A stretch of 64,000 nucleotides of DNA from Buxus sempervirens (Eukaryota > Streptophyta > Magnoliopsida > Buxales > Buxaceae), in assembly GCA_947561395.2 (NCBI GenBank), contig OX387183.1, forward strand, positions 12,203,402 to 12,267,401. The letters run 5' to 3'. The notes below the pieces were generated by a model. It was not told the origin of the DNA and made no database searches. It was given only the letters and a program-made list of their open reading frames with translations. How positions within the stretch are numbered: the first letter of the stretch is position 1; the number at the start of each line of letters is the position of its first letter. Position numbers and translations under genes: made by a program. Shown one piece after another: positions 47,899 through 61,057 of the stretch.

Positions 47899-49401
47899 AT
47901 AAAATTTCATCAATGCTTCAACCAAAACTAGAAGGTTTACCTTTGTGTATGTAAACCATAATCAATACTCTTCGTTATTATCACTGGAATTTAATAGCCA
48001 CATATGTGCGTTAATTACTAATAGATGAGTTTGATACTCAATAGTTTCATCAGCTTAATTAGTTCAGATTTGAGGTTTGCTAAAGCTTTCATAGAATACT
48101 GCTTCCTGAAAGCCGTTTCGAATCTGCCTTGCATTAGTTACAATAGAATGATCCTATTTTTTATTTATTTTTTTTAAAAGAAGTAACCTCTAGGGTCGAT
48201 TATTTTTTAAAAATGACCCATGAGATTTTTATGCACTGTTTTTATAAATATAGATAAAAAGTGACCATTTTCATAATTTTCTCTATATCCTAATCCAACC
48301 CAACCCAACCCTACTTTGCCCTTAACCTTATGAAAGAGATCAGGAGAAGCATTAAATATCTGTTGATTCTCCCAAGACCAAAAACAACTTTCAAATGCTC
48401 AGCAAAAGACAAGAGTTGGGAGAATCTTATGGCAAGGGTTTGAGCTATCTACTGGTAGGCATGTAGTGAAAAAGAGAAGCATTCTGGGTTTTAAAAATGG
48501 AAGAAAGAGTTCTAAACACAACCGTGGGTGTATAATGAGCACATAATCAAATACGTAAAGCATTCAGCAAAAGCAAGAAGCAGACAATAAAGGAACTCTT
48601 TATCAGGATGCATATCTTGAACATGCCCAAGTTCAAGATTGTTTGATAACGTTTTCAAACACGATTTCCTTGTTTTTAAAAACGAAAAAAACCCAAAATC
48701 ATGTTTGGTAAGCATCATTTTCAAATTGTGTTTGAGAAAAACGATCAGAAAAGAGGGCCGATTCTAAAAACGTAAATTTCTAGTTTTTAAAATGACTAAT
48801 CGTTTTTCTATCGCATTTTTTATGATATTTTTTGTTTATCACTTTGACACCTATCTCTCATCCTCGCAAAGCTCTTGTTTATCTCCTCACAAGCTTGACA
48901 ACGAAAAGGTAGAATCCAATATGAAGTTGCAGAAATCATGGTAGCTCCAGTGAACTGCAAGAAGATGGCGTGATATTGTGCCATCAGAATATGGTCTTAA
49001 ACATTATCAAGTAAGTTTCTACTAAATTATTTTCAAAAACACAAACACAATTTGAGAAGTTTTTGGCTATCAAACTGTTTAAAAAAAAAATTAGTGTTAC
49101 CAAACGGCCTCTTATATTGCTCTTTTCAAGAAAGAACAGGGCATCTTATTACATATATAAAGAAATGCATCTAACATATAAATTGGTGCATCTAAAATTG
49201 ATAATAATTGGGCGATTACTCGTAAACTTCACTGATAGTTTTTAGTGCCTCATACACACAAATAAGCAAATCTACCATGTAAATTCGTGGAGAGGAGCTA
49301 CAGTATCTATGCACATATTTTTCAATAAATTCTCAGGTTTGCTCTTAGATATACTCTATAGAGGGTTACATGATCTAACATATTCTTCTTTTAATTGTGT
49401 G
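47899..49401. other. Intergenic DNA with a possible MITE-like segment
   Basis: No gene is supported. From about 48640 (GTTTGATAACGTTTTCAAAC) to about 49110 (GTGTTACCAAACGGCC) there is a loose inverted similarity rich in AAAACGA/TCGTTTT. This resembles the 'can no longer extend' style termini of some plant miniature elements, but no target duplication was defined. Confidence 0.35.
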
Positions 49402-49406
49402 CTACC

Positions 49407-52022
49407 TGTGCGCACCTAAACTTGGGCCTAGATCGCACACGGGGTGCACGTGGAAGTTCGTGCGTACCTCGGGACTTTCAGAGTCGCCACTGCTTGAGAG
49501 GTGCAAGCAGACACAGGTTTTGCCTATCCGGATCTAAGTCTGGTCTGCGGCTTTTCAGAGTTCTAGCTAAGTCCTCGGTTACGTCCGGAGAAGTTCTAAG
49601 ACACCCCGGCCCGCCCCGCCGGTCTGACGGGTCCCTCGGGTCTCCCTGGTTTTTTGAGTCAATCTCACCATTTCCTAGGCCAGCATTCTACCTTGTTTGG
49701 TCTGGCGGGGCCCTCTGAAGGTGTGGGTCCCTTTTTATTTATTTTTATCTTTTTTATTTAGGTGATGTGGGTTGGATATGGGTCCTGTTGGAAGACCTGT
49801 GGGATGCCAAGGTTGGGCCTGAGCCCATTAGGGTTATTGGGTAACCCTTTTTGGTTATTTATTTACATTTTTGTTTGGGCTTTGTGGGCTTGGATTTAGC
49901 CCACTAGCCAATGAGTCAAGTGGCCTAAGGCCCGTTTGTAGAAAACGGGCCCGGTTTGGGTCGGTCTAAGGTGGGCCCCACAAGTGAACCCAAGGTGGTC
50001 TTGGTGGGCCTATCTAGGCCCACAGTCAAAAGGGACTTAAAGAAGTCCAAATTGCCAAATGGGTCGGAGATCCAACCGGGTCAAAAATTGGTTTTTTAGT
50101 CATTTTAATGGGTCGACCGCACTTACTTTGCGGTTTTTGTGTTATTTTGTTTTTTGTTCCAATTCTAGCTGGGACCTCTTCGGCGTGTTCCTTGGACGCT
50201 CCGGTGACTTCTGTTGGGATTCCAGCTTCTTCAGAGAGCTCTATTTACTTCCTTTGGCCTAAAAGACCTTCTCTCCTCTCTTGCATTCTTTGGAAATCTA
50301 AGATTTTGTTTTAATCACTTGTTGCCAATCTCAAGAAGGAAAGGGAAGGGGAGATTATGGGATACATGAGACAGTTCAAAGGGATAATTGCCTTCTTTAG
50401 AAATGTCACAGAATAGGTTTCTTTTTACCCATTTTTGCTAATGGCTCTCTTTTTCCACCTTTTGAATGAGTTCTTCCCCTTGTCATGGGGAACTCATCAT
50501 CATGTCACAAAGAGGAAACAGGTGAGAAGTAGTAAAAAAAAAAAAATAATAATAATAAGAAGAGAAATCAACTTAACAAAGAACTGAATTTATTGAAATT
50601 TACCCAAAAGCATTCATTTAGTGTTACCTTTCACTTCTGTTGTGTTTTGGATTCCCCGAGTAATTTGAGCAGCGCTTCCGCTCCTCCTTTGATTTTCCGA
50701 ATTGGGTTTGAAAAGGGGTTCTTCTATTCTTAGATTGGAAGGAGATTGAAGGTAAGGAGAAGGGGCATGGTCTTGTGATTTTTCAAAGAGATTTTGGCAG
50801 CGCTTCCGCACTCCCGTTCATTCTCTGAAATGGGGTTGAAAGGGGGTTCTCCTAGAATTTTGGCAGCGCTTCCGCGTCTCTGCCGGTTTTCTAAATTGGT
50901 TTTGGCAGGGGTTCGATGGGTTATCTACGCTTACAAGGTGGAAAAGCAGAGTTTGGGCATGGTTTGGGGGTAGCCTAAGGGTATTTCAGGGTTTGGGTAT
51001 TGAGGGAGATGTAAATTGGGCAGAGCTTGGACGTGGGAAAAGACCAAGAAGAAGAGGGGAGGAGCTGTAGGAGAGAGCAAGAGGGGGAGAAGGAAAGGGG
51101 ATTTCTTCATGGAATGAAATGGGGGGTGGCCCCCCTTTCATAGTTGAAAAAATGACCTGAAACTGGATTTTAATCACTTTTTTTGACTGAATTTTAATTT
51201 CTTGTTTGACATAACTAAAACGTAAATATTTTTTATTCTTATCTCTCCACATCATTATATTCGTTCATATCCTTCTCATGTGGTTCTTATTTTTTTCTTT
51301 TATTTTTTATTTACTTTAATCTTAAGATTCTTTAAATTTTAATGTTATTTTATTCTTTAAGATTGGTTTGTTAGAAGACACATGTGTTTTATATTTTTCT
51401 TTTTATTTTTGATTTAATTTAATTGTTAGATATGTACAAAATATTATTATTTTATTCTTAGATTTTTATTTTTTGTCCTTTCTTCAATCTTGCCACATGT
51501 GCAGATTTTCCGAGATTTTTTGACTGCTCATAATTTTCTCATTTGATATCTGATTTCAGCAAACTTGGTGGCGTTGGAATCAGTTTGAGATCTTCTATCT
51601 ACTGAGCTAGAGTTTGGCAGCAAATTCGAGCTTTTTAGCAGAAGTGCAAAGTCGCGTCCCGGAGCTAGTTTTGCTCATATCTCCTTATCCGGGACTCTGA
51701 TTCCAGCAAACTCAATTGCGTTGGAGTCGTGTCGATGCGCTCTTTCTGCTGATGTCCAATTGAGCAGCTAATTTGGAGTTTTGTAGAAAGCCGATTTCTG
51801 CTATTTCCAGACTTGACCAGCCTATAACTTCTTTATCTGGACTCCGATTTGAGCAAACTCAGTTGTGTTAGAATCGTATCGAGGTCCTCTTTCCAATGGT
51901 ATAAAGTTTGGTGGTCAATTTGTACCCAATCAAAAAGTCAAAATTTTGACCCCCTTAGGTTTGACTTTTAATTTGACTTTTAATTTTCTTCATTTCATGG
52001 GTGCAAAAATCAGGTGTCTACA
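49407..52022 (-). repeat. 3' LTR of the Gypsy-type element
   Basis: The 2,616-bp LTR starts TGTGCGCACC and ends AGGTGTCTACA on the plus strand. Its ends match the boundaries proven by duplications for the 2170 and 58253 units. It contains GAGTCGCCAC (49491), a block of AGCGCTTCCGC (50660-50890) and degenerate GCAAACTCAGTTGCGTTGGA units (51550-51880). The left flank CTACC (49402-49406) should recur at the far end of the element. Confidence 0.82.
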
Positions 52023-52040
52023 GTTGCCCCTCTTTGCCGG
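52023..52040 (-). other. Polypurine tract next to the 3' LTR
   Basis: Minus-strand GGCAAAGAGGGGCAAC lies immediately before TGTAGACACC. This is the purine-rich primer for plus-strand DNA synthesis expected just upstream of a 3' LTR, and it fixes the orientation of the element. Confidence 0.75.
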
Positions 52041-52789
52041 AGTCACCTTGGGGGATGAACGGCAAAGAAGAAAAAGAACCTTATTTTTGCGCCTTGCATT
52101 TCTGTCGACATGGTCGACGAGCTCAGTCCTTAAATTGTTTTCAGTAAAAGGGAAGTGTCAGATGTCTTGTATCACTTCCTGGCTTTGGAATCCCTATACC
52201 CTCTCTCAGGTTTGAATAGGGTGGTTCCTTGGCTTTTAGTTTCTGTTAAAGTGGGAGATTAGATGTGAGCTCATCAACCTGTTTCGGCGTTGATGCAAGG
52301 CACTCAATAATGTCATTTCTTCTTGTTTGTTCCATTAAAGCTTTTAGTGACTTTAGCTTTGATTTTTCCTTCTTTTTTTTTTTTTAGTGGGTTAGGTTAG
52401 AGTGTGCCAGGCCAAGGTTAGGGATTGGGAGTGAAATCAGGAGGACGGGAGGAGGCTCTTGCGCTGCTGTCCATCATCTCGGAGACCACACACACCTATT
52501 CTAGCCTATGCTATTTACAAAAGCAAGAAATCAAAATTTACAAGAGAGAGCAAATTTGCCCATTATTGCTTTGCTTTTCTTTTTCTTCATGTGTTACTTT
52601 TCTACCGCTTTCAGGAATGGGAACATCTTATTCCACTTTGTAGAGACTTCTTACGAACATCTTGTCAGCCTTGATTTTTTTGTTATTTTCCTTTTGTTCA
52701 ACTTTGTGGAGGTGCCTTACTCCTTATGGACATCTTGTTCTTCAGTTTCGGGAGACACTCTGCTGCTTAAGCATATATTTCCATGTTAT

Positions 52790-54100
52790 TCAAATGTGGG
52801 AGGTGCCTTGCTCCTTAGGGGACGCATTTCCGCGTCATTCGGATATAGTAGATACCTTGCTCCTTTTACCTTGCTTCTCAGAGATTTCAAATGGGGGAGA
52901 CACCTTGCTCCTTAGGGGATGGGAGATGCTTTGCTCCTTTCAAATATGGGAGTTACCTTGCTCCTTAGAGATTTCAAATGGGGGAGACACCTTGCTCCTT
53001 AAGGGATTTCAGATGTGGGAGATGCTTTGCTCCTTTCAAATATGGGAGTCACCTTGCTCCTTAGAGATTTCAAATGGGGGAGACACCTTGCTCCTTAAGG
53101 GATTTCAGATGTGGGAGATGCTTTGCTCCTTTCAAATATGGGAGTCACCTTGCTCCTTAGAGATTTCAAATATGGGAGTCGCCTTGCTCCTTGGAGATTT
53201 CAAATATGGGAGACATCTTATTCCTTCAAATATGGGAGTCGCCTTGCTCCTTAGGGATTTCAAATATGGGAGTCGCCTTGTTCCTTAGAAATTTCAAATG
53301 TGGGAGATACCTTGCTCCTTAGGGGATTTTAGATGTGGGAGACGTTTTGCTCCATAGAGATTTCAGTTATAGGAAACACCTTGTTCCTTTAAATATGGGA
53401 GTCGCCTTGCTCCTTAGGGATTTCAAATATGGGAGTCACCTTGCTCCTTAGAGATTTCAAATGGGGGAGACACCTTGCTCCTTAGGGGATTTCAAATGTA
53501 GGAGACGCTTTGCTCCTTAGGGATTTCAATTACGGGAGTCGCCTTGCTCCTTAGAGATTTCAGATGTGGGAGTTGTTTCACTCCAGGGACGCCTTGTCCT
53601 TTTGGTTTCGGAGTCGCCTTGCTCCAGGGATGCCTTGCCCTTTTGGTTTTGGAGTCGCCTTGCTCTAGGAATGCCTTGCCCTTTTGGTTTCAGAGATGCC
53701 TTGCTCCAGGGACGCCTTGCCCTTTTGGTTTCGGAGACGCCTTGCTCCAGGGACGCCTTGCCCTTTTGGTTTCGGAGTCGCCTTACTCCAGGGACGCCTT
53801 GCCCTTTTGGTTTCGGAGATGCCTTGCTCCAGGGACGCCTTGCCTTTTTGGTTTCGGAGACGCCTTGCCCTTTTAGTTTCGGAGACACCTTGCTCCAGGG
53901 ACGCCTTGCCCTTTTGCTTTCGGAGACGCCTTGCTCCAGGGACGCCTTGCCCTTTTAGTTTTGGAGACGCCTTGCTCCAGGGACACCTTGCCCTTTTAGT
54001 TTCGGAGACGCCTTGCTCCATTAATTTTAGTTTTTGGGAAGATATCTTTTGTTTTTCAGTTTTGGAGGTACTTTACTCCATTGTGTTTTCAATTTTGGGA
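52790..54100. repeat. Two-phase tandem repeat block in the retroelement
   Basis: 52790-53575: about 34-35-bp units of GGGAGTCGCCTTGCTCCTTA then GGGATTTCAAATAT. 53575-54020: about ten 41-bp units of GGAGACGCCTTGCTCCAGGG then ACGCCTTGCCCTTTTGGTTTC. Both share GCCTTGCTCC. Long open frames exist on both strands because the unit happens to lack stops; they are not genes by any other sign. Confidence 0.93.
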
Positions 54101-54108
54101 GACACCTT

Positions 54109-57094
54109 TGTAACGCCCCGAACCCGGGTCAGTGCAAACCGGCACCCAACCCGAACCCGGTTCGCTACTGTAACAACCCAAGTCCGGTTCAACAACCAAA
54201 CCCGAGGTGTTACCACGAAGCTGGGGTCAGATACAACCAAGATTCACAATAATTTTAAAATTTACAAATCAATTACATCAGAGTTATGGTGGCCAATAAA
54301 AACAATTCTTTATTCGGTAATATCAATTATGTTTACAATACAGTTTATCTAGTCAACATGTGGCATTAATACCAATTATAATTCTACCCATCAAATTAAA
54401 ACCCCATCTTCGCGATCTCTCCAAGCAACCTGAAAAATAGGGGAAAACGGAGTGAGATTTACATCTCAGCAAGTAGCAGGTGCATGCAATAAGAAACAGT
54501 CCAATGTAAGCAATAGTCATGAGGTATTCGATTAATTCACGATAAGACGAGAAATCCAAGTTATCCATGGTAATTCCAAATAAGGCGATGAAACATATGA
54601 TCATGTATAAATACCAGTAACTTGATGTTAACGAGGTAAAACCGACAAAAGCGACAAAACACGTGCCATTGCAGGACTCACAAAGATGATAAGTATTTGA
54701 GATGACACTCAACTAAATGCTGTTCCACCGTGCGGCTTAGGGGCAGTGCTACTTGATGATACTCAAGCCCCATGCAGCGCAGCTTAGGCAAGAGCCGTAG
54801 TCACCGACTTATTGCGCACGAACCCCGCAGAGTTGGACGTACCACCAGCATGCAGCACCAGAATCAATACATGGAGTGTGGTCGCTTATCCACATGTACA
54901 GGGAATCACCAGCGGCTCACCGGGGTGTCCCTCCAGACATAGGACCCTCCCAGAGCAAACTAACTTGCAAAGGGAAGCGCGCTCGCAATATAGGAGTAAA
55001 TCAACCCAAACTAAATACCACTTAGCTAACCAGCCAAAACTATGGATCCATATACAGCTAAGCCCACTGACACAAACCACGATAAAACCACATACGGGAG
55101 GACACGCTAATGTAGGAGGCATACACACTTTTACCTGTAAAGGATTACACATCTCTACACAGAGGATTACCCATCTCTGTCGTAAAAGATAGTATCAACT
55201 CAACCACAGAAGCCGTATCACCCAACCGTAAAATTAAAGAGAACAATATCATACCATATACCAATCCATACCAAAGTATTCCATTCCATGTGAAATCCAT
55301 GATTCAATCATAACAAATCCAATTATAGGCATTTTCAGAATAACCTATGCAATTCTTCCAATTATATTCAAAATAAAACTCAAGTATCATAAATCTGGTA
55401 AAATCTGAGTTTATGCAATTCCAGTAGCCAATATTCCTATATAAAGCTCAAAATAAAGTAAATCCATTCTTACTTAGAGTTTTCTTTATTAATCCCTTTT
55501 ATTAGAATCCAATTTCCTACCTTAGCACCTAAGCTAGCTTCTATTTGAATTTTCTGTATTTTATTTTTCCAGCATGTTCTACAGACCTAAAATGAAGTTT
55601 AAAAGATGTTTATAAGCTATAAATTTCAGTAGTATTATTTCTAGCAATATCCATACCCTTTGACTCTTTTATAAACAATTCTTTCATTATAACCTTCAAT
55701 TTATTGCTTATTCTTTCCAAATTAATTTTATAATTTTTATAGCTTAATTAGGTCCTTATAAAGATGCTAACATGCTTAACTAATCATAAGAATTATTGGG
55801 TATTTATTCGAATTACAAAATCCCCAAAATCTACAAATTTTACCTAGAGCGCCTACCTCTACAGGGCTGAGCGATCCTAGGCGATCCTGGGCGCTCGTGC
55901 AATTTTTAATAGAATTTTCCAGATTTTACAATTTCGGATTCTTATGCTTTTGCTTTATGTTTTCTTGGTCTAAATTGATCTAATAACATTCTAAAACATT
56001 CCTAAAGCCTTCTAGATCAATTCTTATTAATTAAATACCATCCTATAATTTATTTCATAATCAAACCAAGTTTCTTCCTTACTTTAGCAAATTCTTCAAG
56101 AACACAAAACCCTAAAATATAAACAATTTGATTCCATGTAAATACTGTTTCGACTAATCCATTCAACCATATGAAATCACAGAAAACCAAATCATGCAAT
56201 TCCTCACGTTTTCCAAGGGTTACTACTTGCCTTATACGCTAAATCCTTCTTCCATTACACCTTCTAATTCTGGACCAGAATTTTGCTCCCAACCGCACCA
56301 AGCTAGACTCTTCCAATTCAAATCTCCACCGTTCATAATGTAGTTTTATCAGTCACGAACAAAACCTCCAAATTTGAAGGCGATCCACCGTGCGGATTTT
56401 CCCCGATCGCATTTTGATGGTGGCTGGTCAGACACCTCCATTAGAGACCTCATTCCTTTTTCTCCCTCTTTTCTCTCCATAAGAAACCCACGAAAATTCA
56501 CTCTTGTCTACCCTTAGTCTTCTATTTATACTAGGCTTTAGAAATCCTAAACAAACCCTAATTGGCTAGTTTAATTTGGGCTAACCCAACCATGATCTAG
56601 TTAATGTCTAATCCTTCTAATTTAATTCCTACTTTTTCTCCACCTTCTATTTTCAACTTAAATAATACTAATTAAGTTTCTTATTATCTAAACTCATGAA
56701 AATAACTTAATTTCGTGCAAAATATTTAATTAAACATTTCTATCACTTAAAACCCTATTTTCTCCAAATTAAGACGTGAAATCTCCTAATTACCCTTTTT
56801 CCCACTTTTAGGCTTTTATTAATTTCTTTTAATTTCTAACTTGTCAAAATAATTTGTTTTCTTCTATTTTCTAATTCTAATTATTATTTGATGATCTATT
56901 TACTAATTACCCTTTTCTGAAAATTACCAAAATACCCTTTTTATTCTTTTAGGCTAGTTTCATTAAAATTCTTTCTTTATTTTCAACTTAGCACTTATTG
57001 GAATTAGTTATCCTCTAAATCTTCACTTTTTATTTTAATTAGGACTCAACTCATATTTTCTTTTATTTATTAGGTGAAGATTCGGGGTTTTACA
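54109..57094 (+). mobile_element. Solo LTR (TGTAACGCCC family) in the tandem-repeat block
   Basis: The 2,986-bp unit begins TGTAACGCCCCGAACCCGGG and ends TCGGGGTTTTACA, flanked by ACCTT at 54104-54108 and 57095-57099. It shares the family landmark GAGATTTACATCTCAGCAAG with the other copies. A GCGCC/GGGCGCTCG cluster lies at about 55848-55905. The 126-codon frame at 54812-55192 has no recognisable domain. Confidence 0.94.
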
Positions 57095-57099
57095 ACCTT

Positions 57100-58252
57100 A
57101 CTCCTTACATCTTGGTTTTTTGGGAAATATCTTGCTTCTATCTTCCACTATTGGAGGCACTTTGTTCTGTTCTGTTTTCAATTTTTCAGAGACATCTTGC
57201 TCTATCAGAATTTATTTGTTTATCATCAAAATTATGTGCAAAACCAAAGCAATTAAAATCTTTTGGGAATTCACCAATGTTTGGAATTCCCGCTTTTCAA
57301 AAGTGGGTTCACGACAAGACTAGTAATTTTCGGGTCAATCACCTGACACTCTCATTTAAACTTATGAAATGGTGCTTTCAGCACTTTCTGTAAGGATCTC
57401 AACATGTTTGCCTTCAATGGCATGAGGGGAATTGTTTTGGTTAAGGGGTTTCTTTGGTACTGCCCTTCCCCGGTTCTTTTGATTCTCTCTTGTTTTTCCT
57501 TTTTCTGCCCTTGTTTGAGGGTTATGAAATGGTTTTTCTCTCAATTGATTCCCTCATGCGGGTTTGGTGCCCTGCCCTAGTCTTAAGGCCCTGTCATTTT
57601 CCACGGATTATGATCCAACGATCAGAGATGACTTATTAGTAGGACGAAATGTAGACTTTGGTTCCGGTGATTAGAAATGAAGGATAAACAGGTTCAAATC
57701 CTATCTAACTTCATTCTATGGGTAACCATTATGTCTAGCCAAAGTTCTTTTGTTCATTGGATCCTGTCATTGCCAGTTTGTCTGGGAGTTAGTGTCACAT
57801 TCTCTATAATCAGAAAGGGCTTCATAACAGGACGAAACGTAGGCTGGGTTTATGGGTCTAGAAGAAATGATATAAAAGCTCAAAATTTGCGAGCGAGCCA
57901 TGTCGTGTCCACTTTCCTTGGTTAGGGCTTGCTTAATCTCTTGTTCCTTTAACCATGTGTTCACCTTTGATTTGTAGCTGTTTCTCCCTTTTTTCCCTCT
58001 TTTTTTTTTCTTGGGTTCTTTGCCCCAATTCTTTTGTTTTTGGGGTTTGCCCCGGTTTTTGTTTTTCTTTTGTTTTTTCTTTCTTTTTCTTCTTTTCTTT
58101 TCTCAAAGGGAATTGCCCCAGTTCTTTCTTTTCTTCACATTCTTGTTTTCTGGGTTTTATCCCGTTTCTCCTTTTTAGGGCGCTTTTCGCTTTGCCTTAT
58201 GTTCCCCTTGTCTTTCTCGTGTCTCCAATTTCATGAAGCTTGTGTACCCCAG
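57100..58252 (-). other. Internal non-coding DNA of the Gypsy-type element
   Basis: Continues the repeat block after the solo LTR. Near 58020-58165 several short degenerate units of the type TTGCCCCAATTCTTTT / GGGTTTGCCCCGG occur in a pyrimidine-rich setting. No pol motif on either strand. Confidence 0.5.
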
Positions 58253-59379
58253 TGTGCGGGCGTGGGAAACGCGGCACGTGGGAATTCGGAGTCGCCACCG
58301 CCTGATGGGGTGCAAGTGGACACCTGGGTGCCTAATCCTGTCTATTAGGGCTTTTTGGTCTGCGGCTTGAGATTCTAAGTCTGTTCTCAGTTGTGGTTCG
58401 GGGAAGTCCGTAGACACCCCGGTCCACCCCGTCGGATGACAGGTCCCGTGGGTTCCCTGGTTTGAGTCAGCTTACATTGGTCTCACCTGATTCCTAATCC
58501 GATATGCAATTTGGTTAAGTCTGGCGGGACCACCTGAGTGGTGTGGGTCCCTTTAGTTGCTTTTATCTTGATTACTTAGGTGATCTGAGTCTGGTTGGGT
58601 GGGCCCCGTTGGAAGGCCCACGGTATCCTTGGTGGGCTTTAGTCAAGCCCGTGTACCCTTGTGGACCTCAGTCTACCCTGAGAGGTCCTTTGGGCTTTGG
58701 TTAGTTCAATTGATTTTACTTTAAGTTTAGGTTTGAAGATTAAGTGTTTTTCATGCACAAGTGGGCCGGACTGGTTTGTGGGCCCCTTAGGTGGGCCCAC
58801 ATGGTGGCCAAGTATTTTTTATTGGATTTATCTTTTTAATTTTGCCAAAGTGATTTGGACACTGGGCTTGGGGCCCGCAGTCTAAATCTGGGCTTTGTAA
58901 GCCCAAGTTACCGGAAGTTAGGGTTTGTACCCTTCCTTGGTTCGGTTGGTGGGCTTTGGCGGGCCCGGTAGGCCCTTGCCCTTGGTTTTGGCCAAACCAC
59001 GCAATTCATGCATCAATTTCACATAACAAGGCTCGGGTGGGCCGCATTGGGTTTGGCCCGCCCGGTTCAAATTGTTCATTTTACTTAAGTTATTTAATGG
59101 CATGCTTTGGTGTTTATTGGGCTGGGTGGACCCCGTTGGAAGGCCCACTGGAAGTCAAGTTGGACTGGGAGTCCAAGTCCCATGTCGGGTTTCCGGGTGA
59201 CCCAGAAACCCTATTGGTTTATCCGGTTCGGTTCGGAAATATCATTCACATCTAGCAATAATCACACAAAAAAACACAAGATAGACACTTTGTCAGAGAA
59301 AAAAACTGGCTCATTGTGCTGGGTCGAAGGGCATTTTTGGAATTTTTCAAATATATATCAATTCGGCATGTTTTAGGGG

Positions 59380-59545
59380 TAGGCGCCTACCTCAGGTAGT
59401 AGGCGCGAGGTCGGCGCGAAATGGGCGGACCGAAAACAGCGAAAAACACAAAAAAAAGAAGTGGGCGCGAGGTGAGCGCGAGCCTCGCGCGAGCTTCGCG
59501 TGAGCTTCGTGAGCTTCGCGCGAGCTTCGCGCGAACTCAGCGGAC
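59380..59545. repeat. GGCGCGAG / CGCGAGCTT cluster in the LTR
   Basis: Dense short units (AGGCGCGAGGTCGGCGCGAA, then repeated GCGCGAGCTTC) make this the most CpG-rich spot of the LTR. Comparable clusters occur in the other LTRs of the window. Confidence 0.85.
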
Positions 59546-61057
59546 ACTCGATGCTCTCGGTTTCTTTTCAAACTCCATTTTTTAGTTGATTTTGAGCTCT
59601 GTAATTGGTTTTTTAAGCTCTGTAATTGGTTTTTTAAGCTCTGTAAGCCCTCCCAGGGCTTCGACCACTCCCCAAAATATACTTAAACTTGTATTGAAAT
59701 TAATCTAAACATGATTCATGCTTCATCCCGCAACCCAAAATCTCTTAAAAGAAAAAACAAACCCGATAAAAAACAAACAGGTACAGATGCATTAACAGCT
59801 TAAAAAAAGGGGGGGGGGGGTGATGGGAGCATGCTAGCAAGTATAGCAAACAATAAAACAACAAGAAAAAAAAACACTAATAAACAGAGATTGTCTATGC
59901 AACATGGAAACCTAGTTTTTCTCACCTACGCATGTCCCTAAGCTCTGTGCATGCATGCAGACATTCGGAGAGAAGGGAAGGAGAAGGGGGGTTTACAGGG
60001 GTACATTAGATGAAGGGAAATTGGGGAATATGCTCCCTCCTTCAAATTATACCAATATAACAACAACAAATAACAACAAAAAAAACAACAACCGAAAGAA
60101 ACAGTGATCCGAACCACCAGGGGACTAGGATGGACTAACTCTCACTTTTATGAAACCGACATCTAATCCTCTCTTTACCTGGTAGTCTTCATGAAGTGGG
60201 ATAGGGGACGGATTCATGCCACCGAGGCATTTAAACAGGTTTATAACAAGAGAAAAAAACACATCCAGTGACTTGCTTGGAAAAAACTCCACTTTCATAT
60301 ATGAGGAATAAAAGGTAGTAAAGAGTGATACCTGAGAGTACTCGAGCACTGGTGCTGGGTGGAGACACGGGTAGTACCTGGGTCCTCCTCCGAATCCTCA
60401 ACAGCAACCTCCCTTTTTTTGGGGCTTCGTGAGATAGTGGAGAAGACAGAAGGGGGGAAGGGTTGAGAATGGTAGGTGGGGTGTTTGGGGTGCTAGGGAG
60501 TCAAGGCCGTATCTCGAGAAGAGGTTCGGGTGAGGGAGGGAAGAAGGAAGAGGGGGCGAGCCAACATCAACCAGAAGCCGACCTGAAAATCCTCCAACCA
60601 AAAAAATGTCCGAACCTTTTGCGCGAGCAATCGCGCGGTTTATATAGGCAAGGGGGAAAGGGGTGCCGCTCACCTTGGCGCCCAGCTCAAGGTGAGCGCA
60701 TGCCACTCTCCACGTCCGCGCGAGCGGCATAATGATGAAAATTCATTAAATGCCGCCGCTCGCCGGTCGAAAAAATCTTAAAAATTCAGATTTGGTCCCT
60801 GGCCAATTTCAATTTAATCCGATATTCTCGGATTTTTACAGATTTAGTCCCTGGGATATTTCGTATATTTGGATATTTACGGATTTGATCCCTGAGATAT
60901 TTTCCTGCGCAACTCGCCACGTATGCAGCTTCTTGCCACGTGCGCAGATTACCGGTTTTGCTGCTCGGGAATTTCGTCAGCTCATATTTTCTTCATCCGG
61001 ACTCCGATCTGGGCAAACTTAGTTTCATTAGAATCGTATCGGAGCCCTCCATCCCAT

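Noticed and set aside
48291..48350. Possible homology to 6015-6075 linking the second DUF247 copy to the KRP upstream DNA
   Set aside because: Only a pyrimidine-rich phrase (CCAACC.AACCC, CTTTGCCCTT) agrees; too short and simple to support common origin.
53526..54352. Frames of 110-222 codons on both strands in the 41-bp repeats
   Set aside because: Repeat artefacts; both strands cannot be equally coding and no domain is present.
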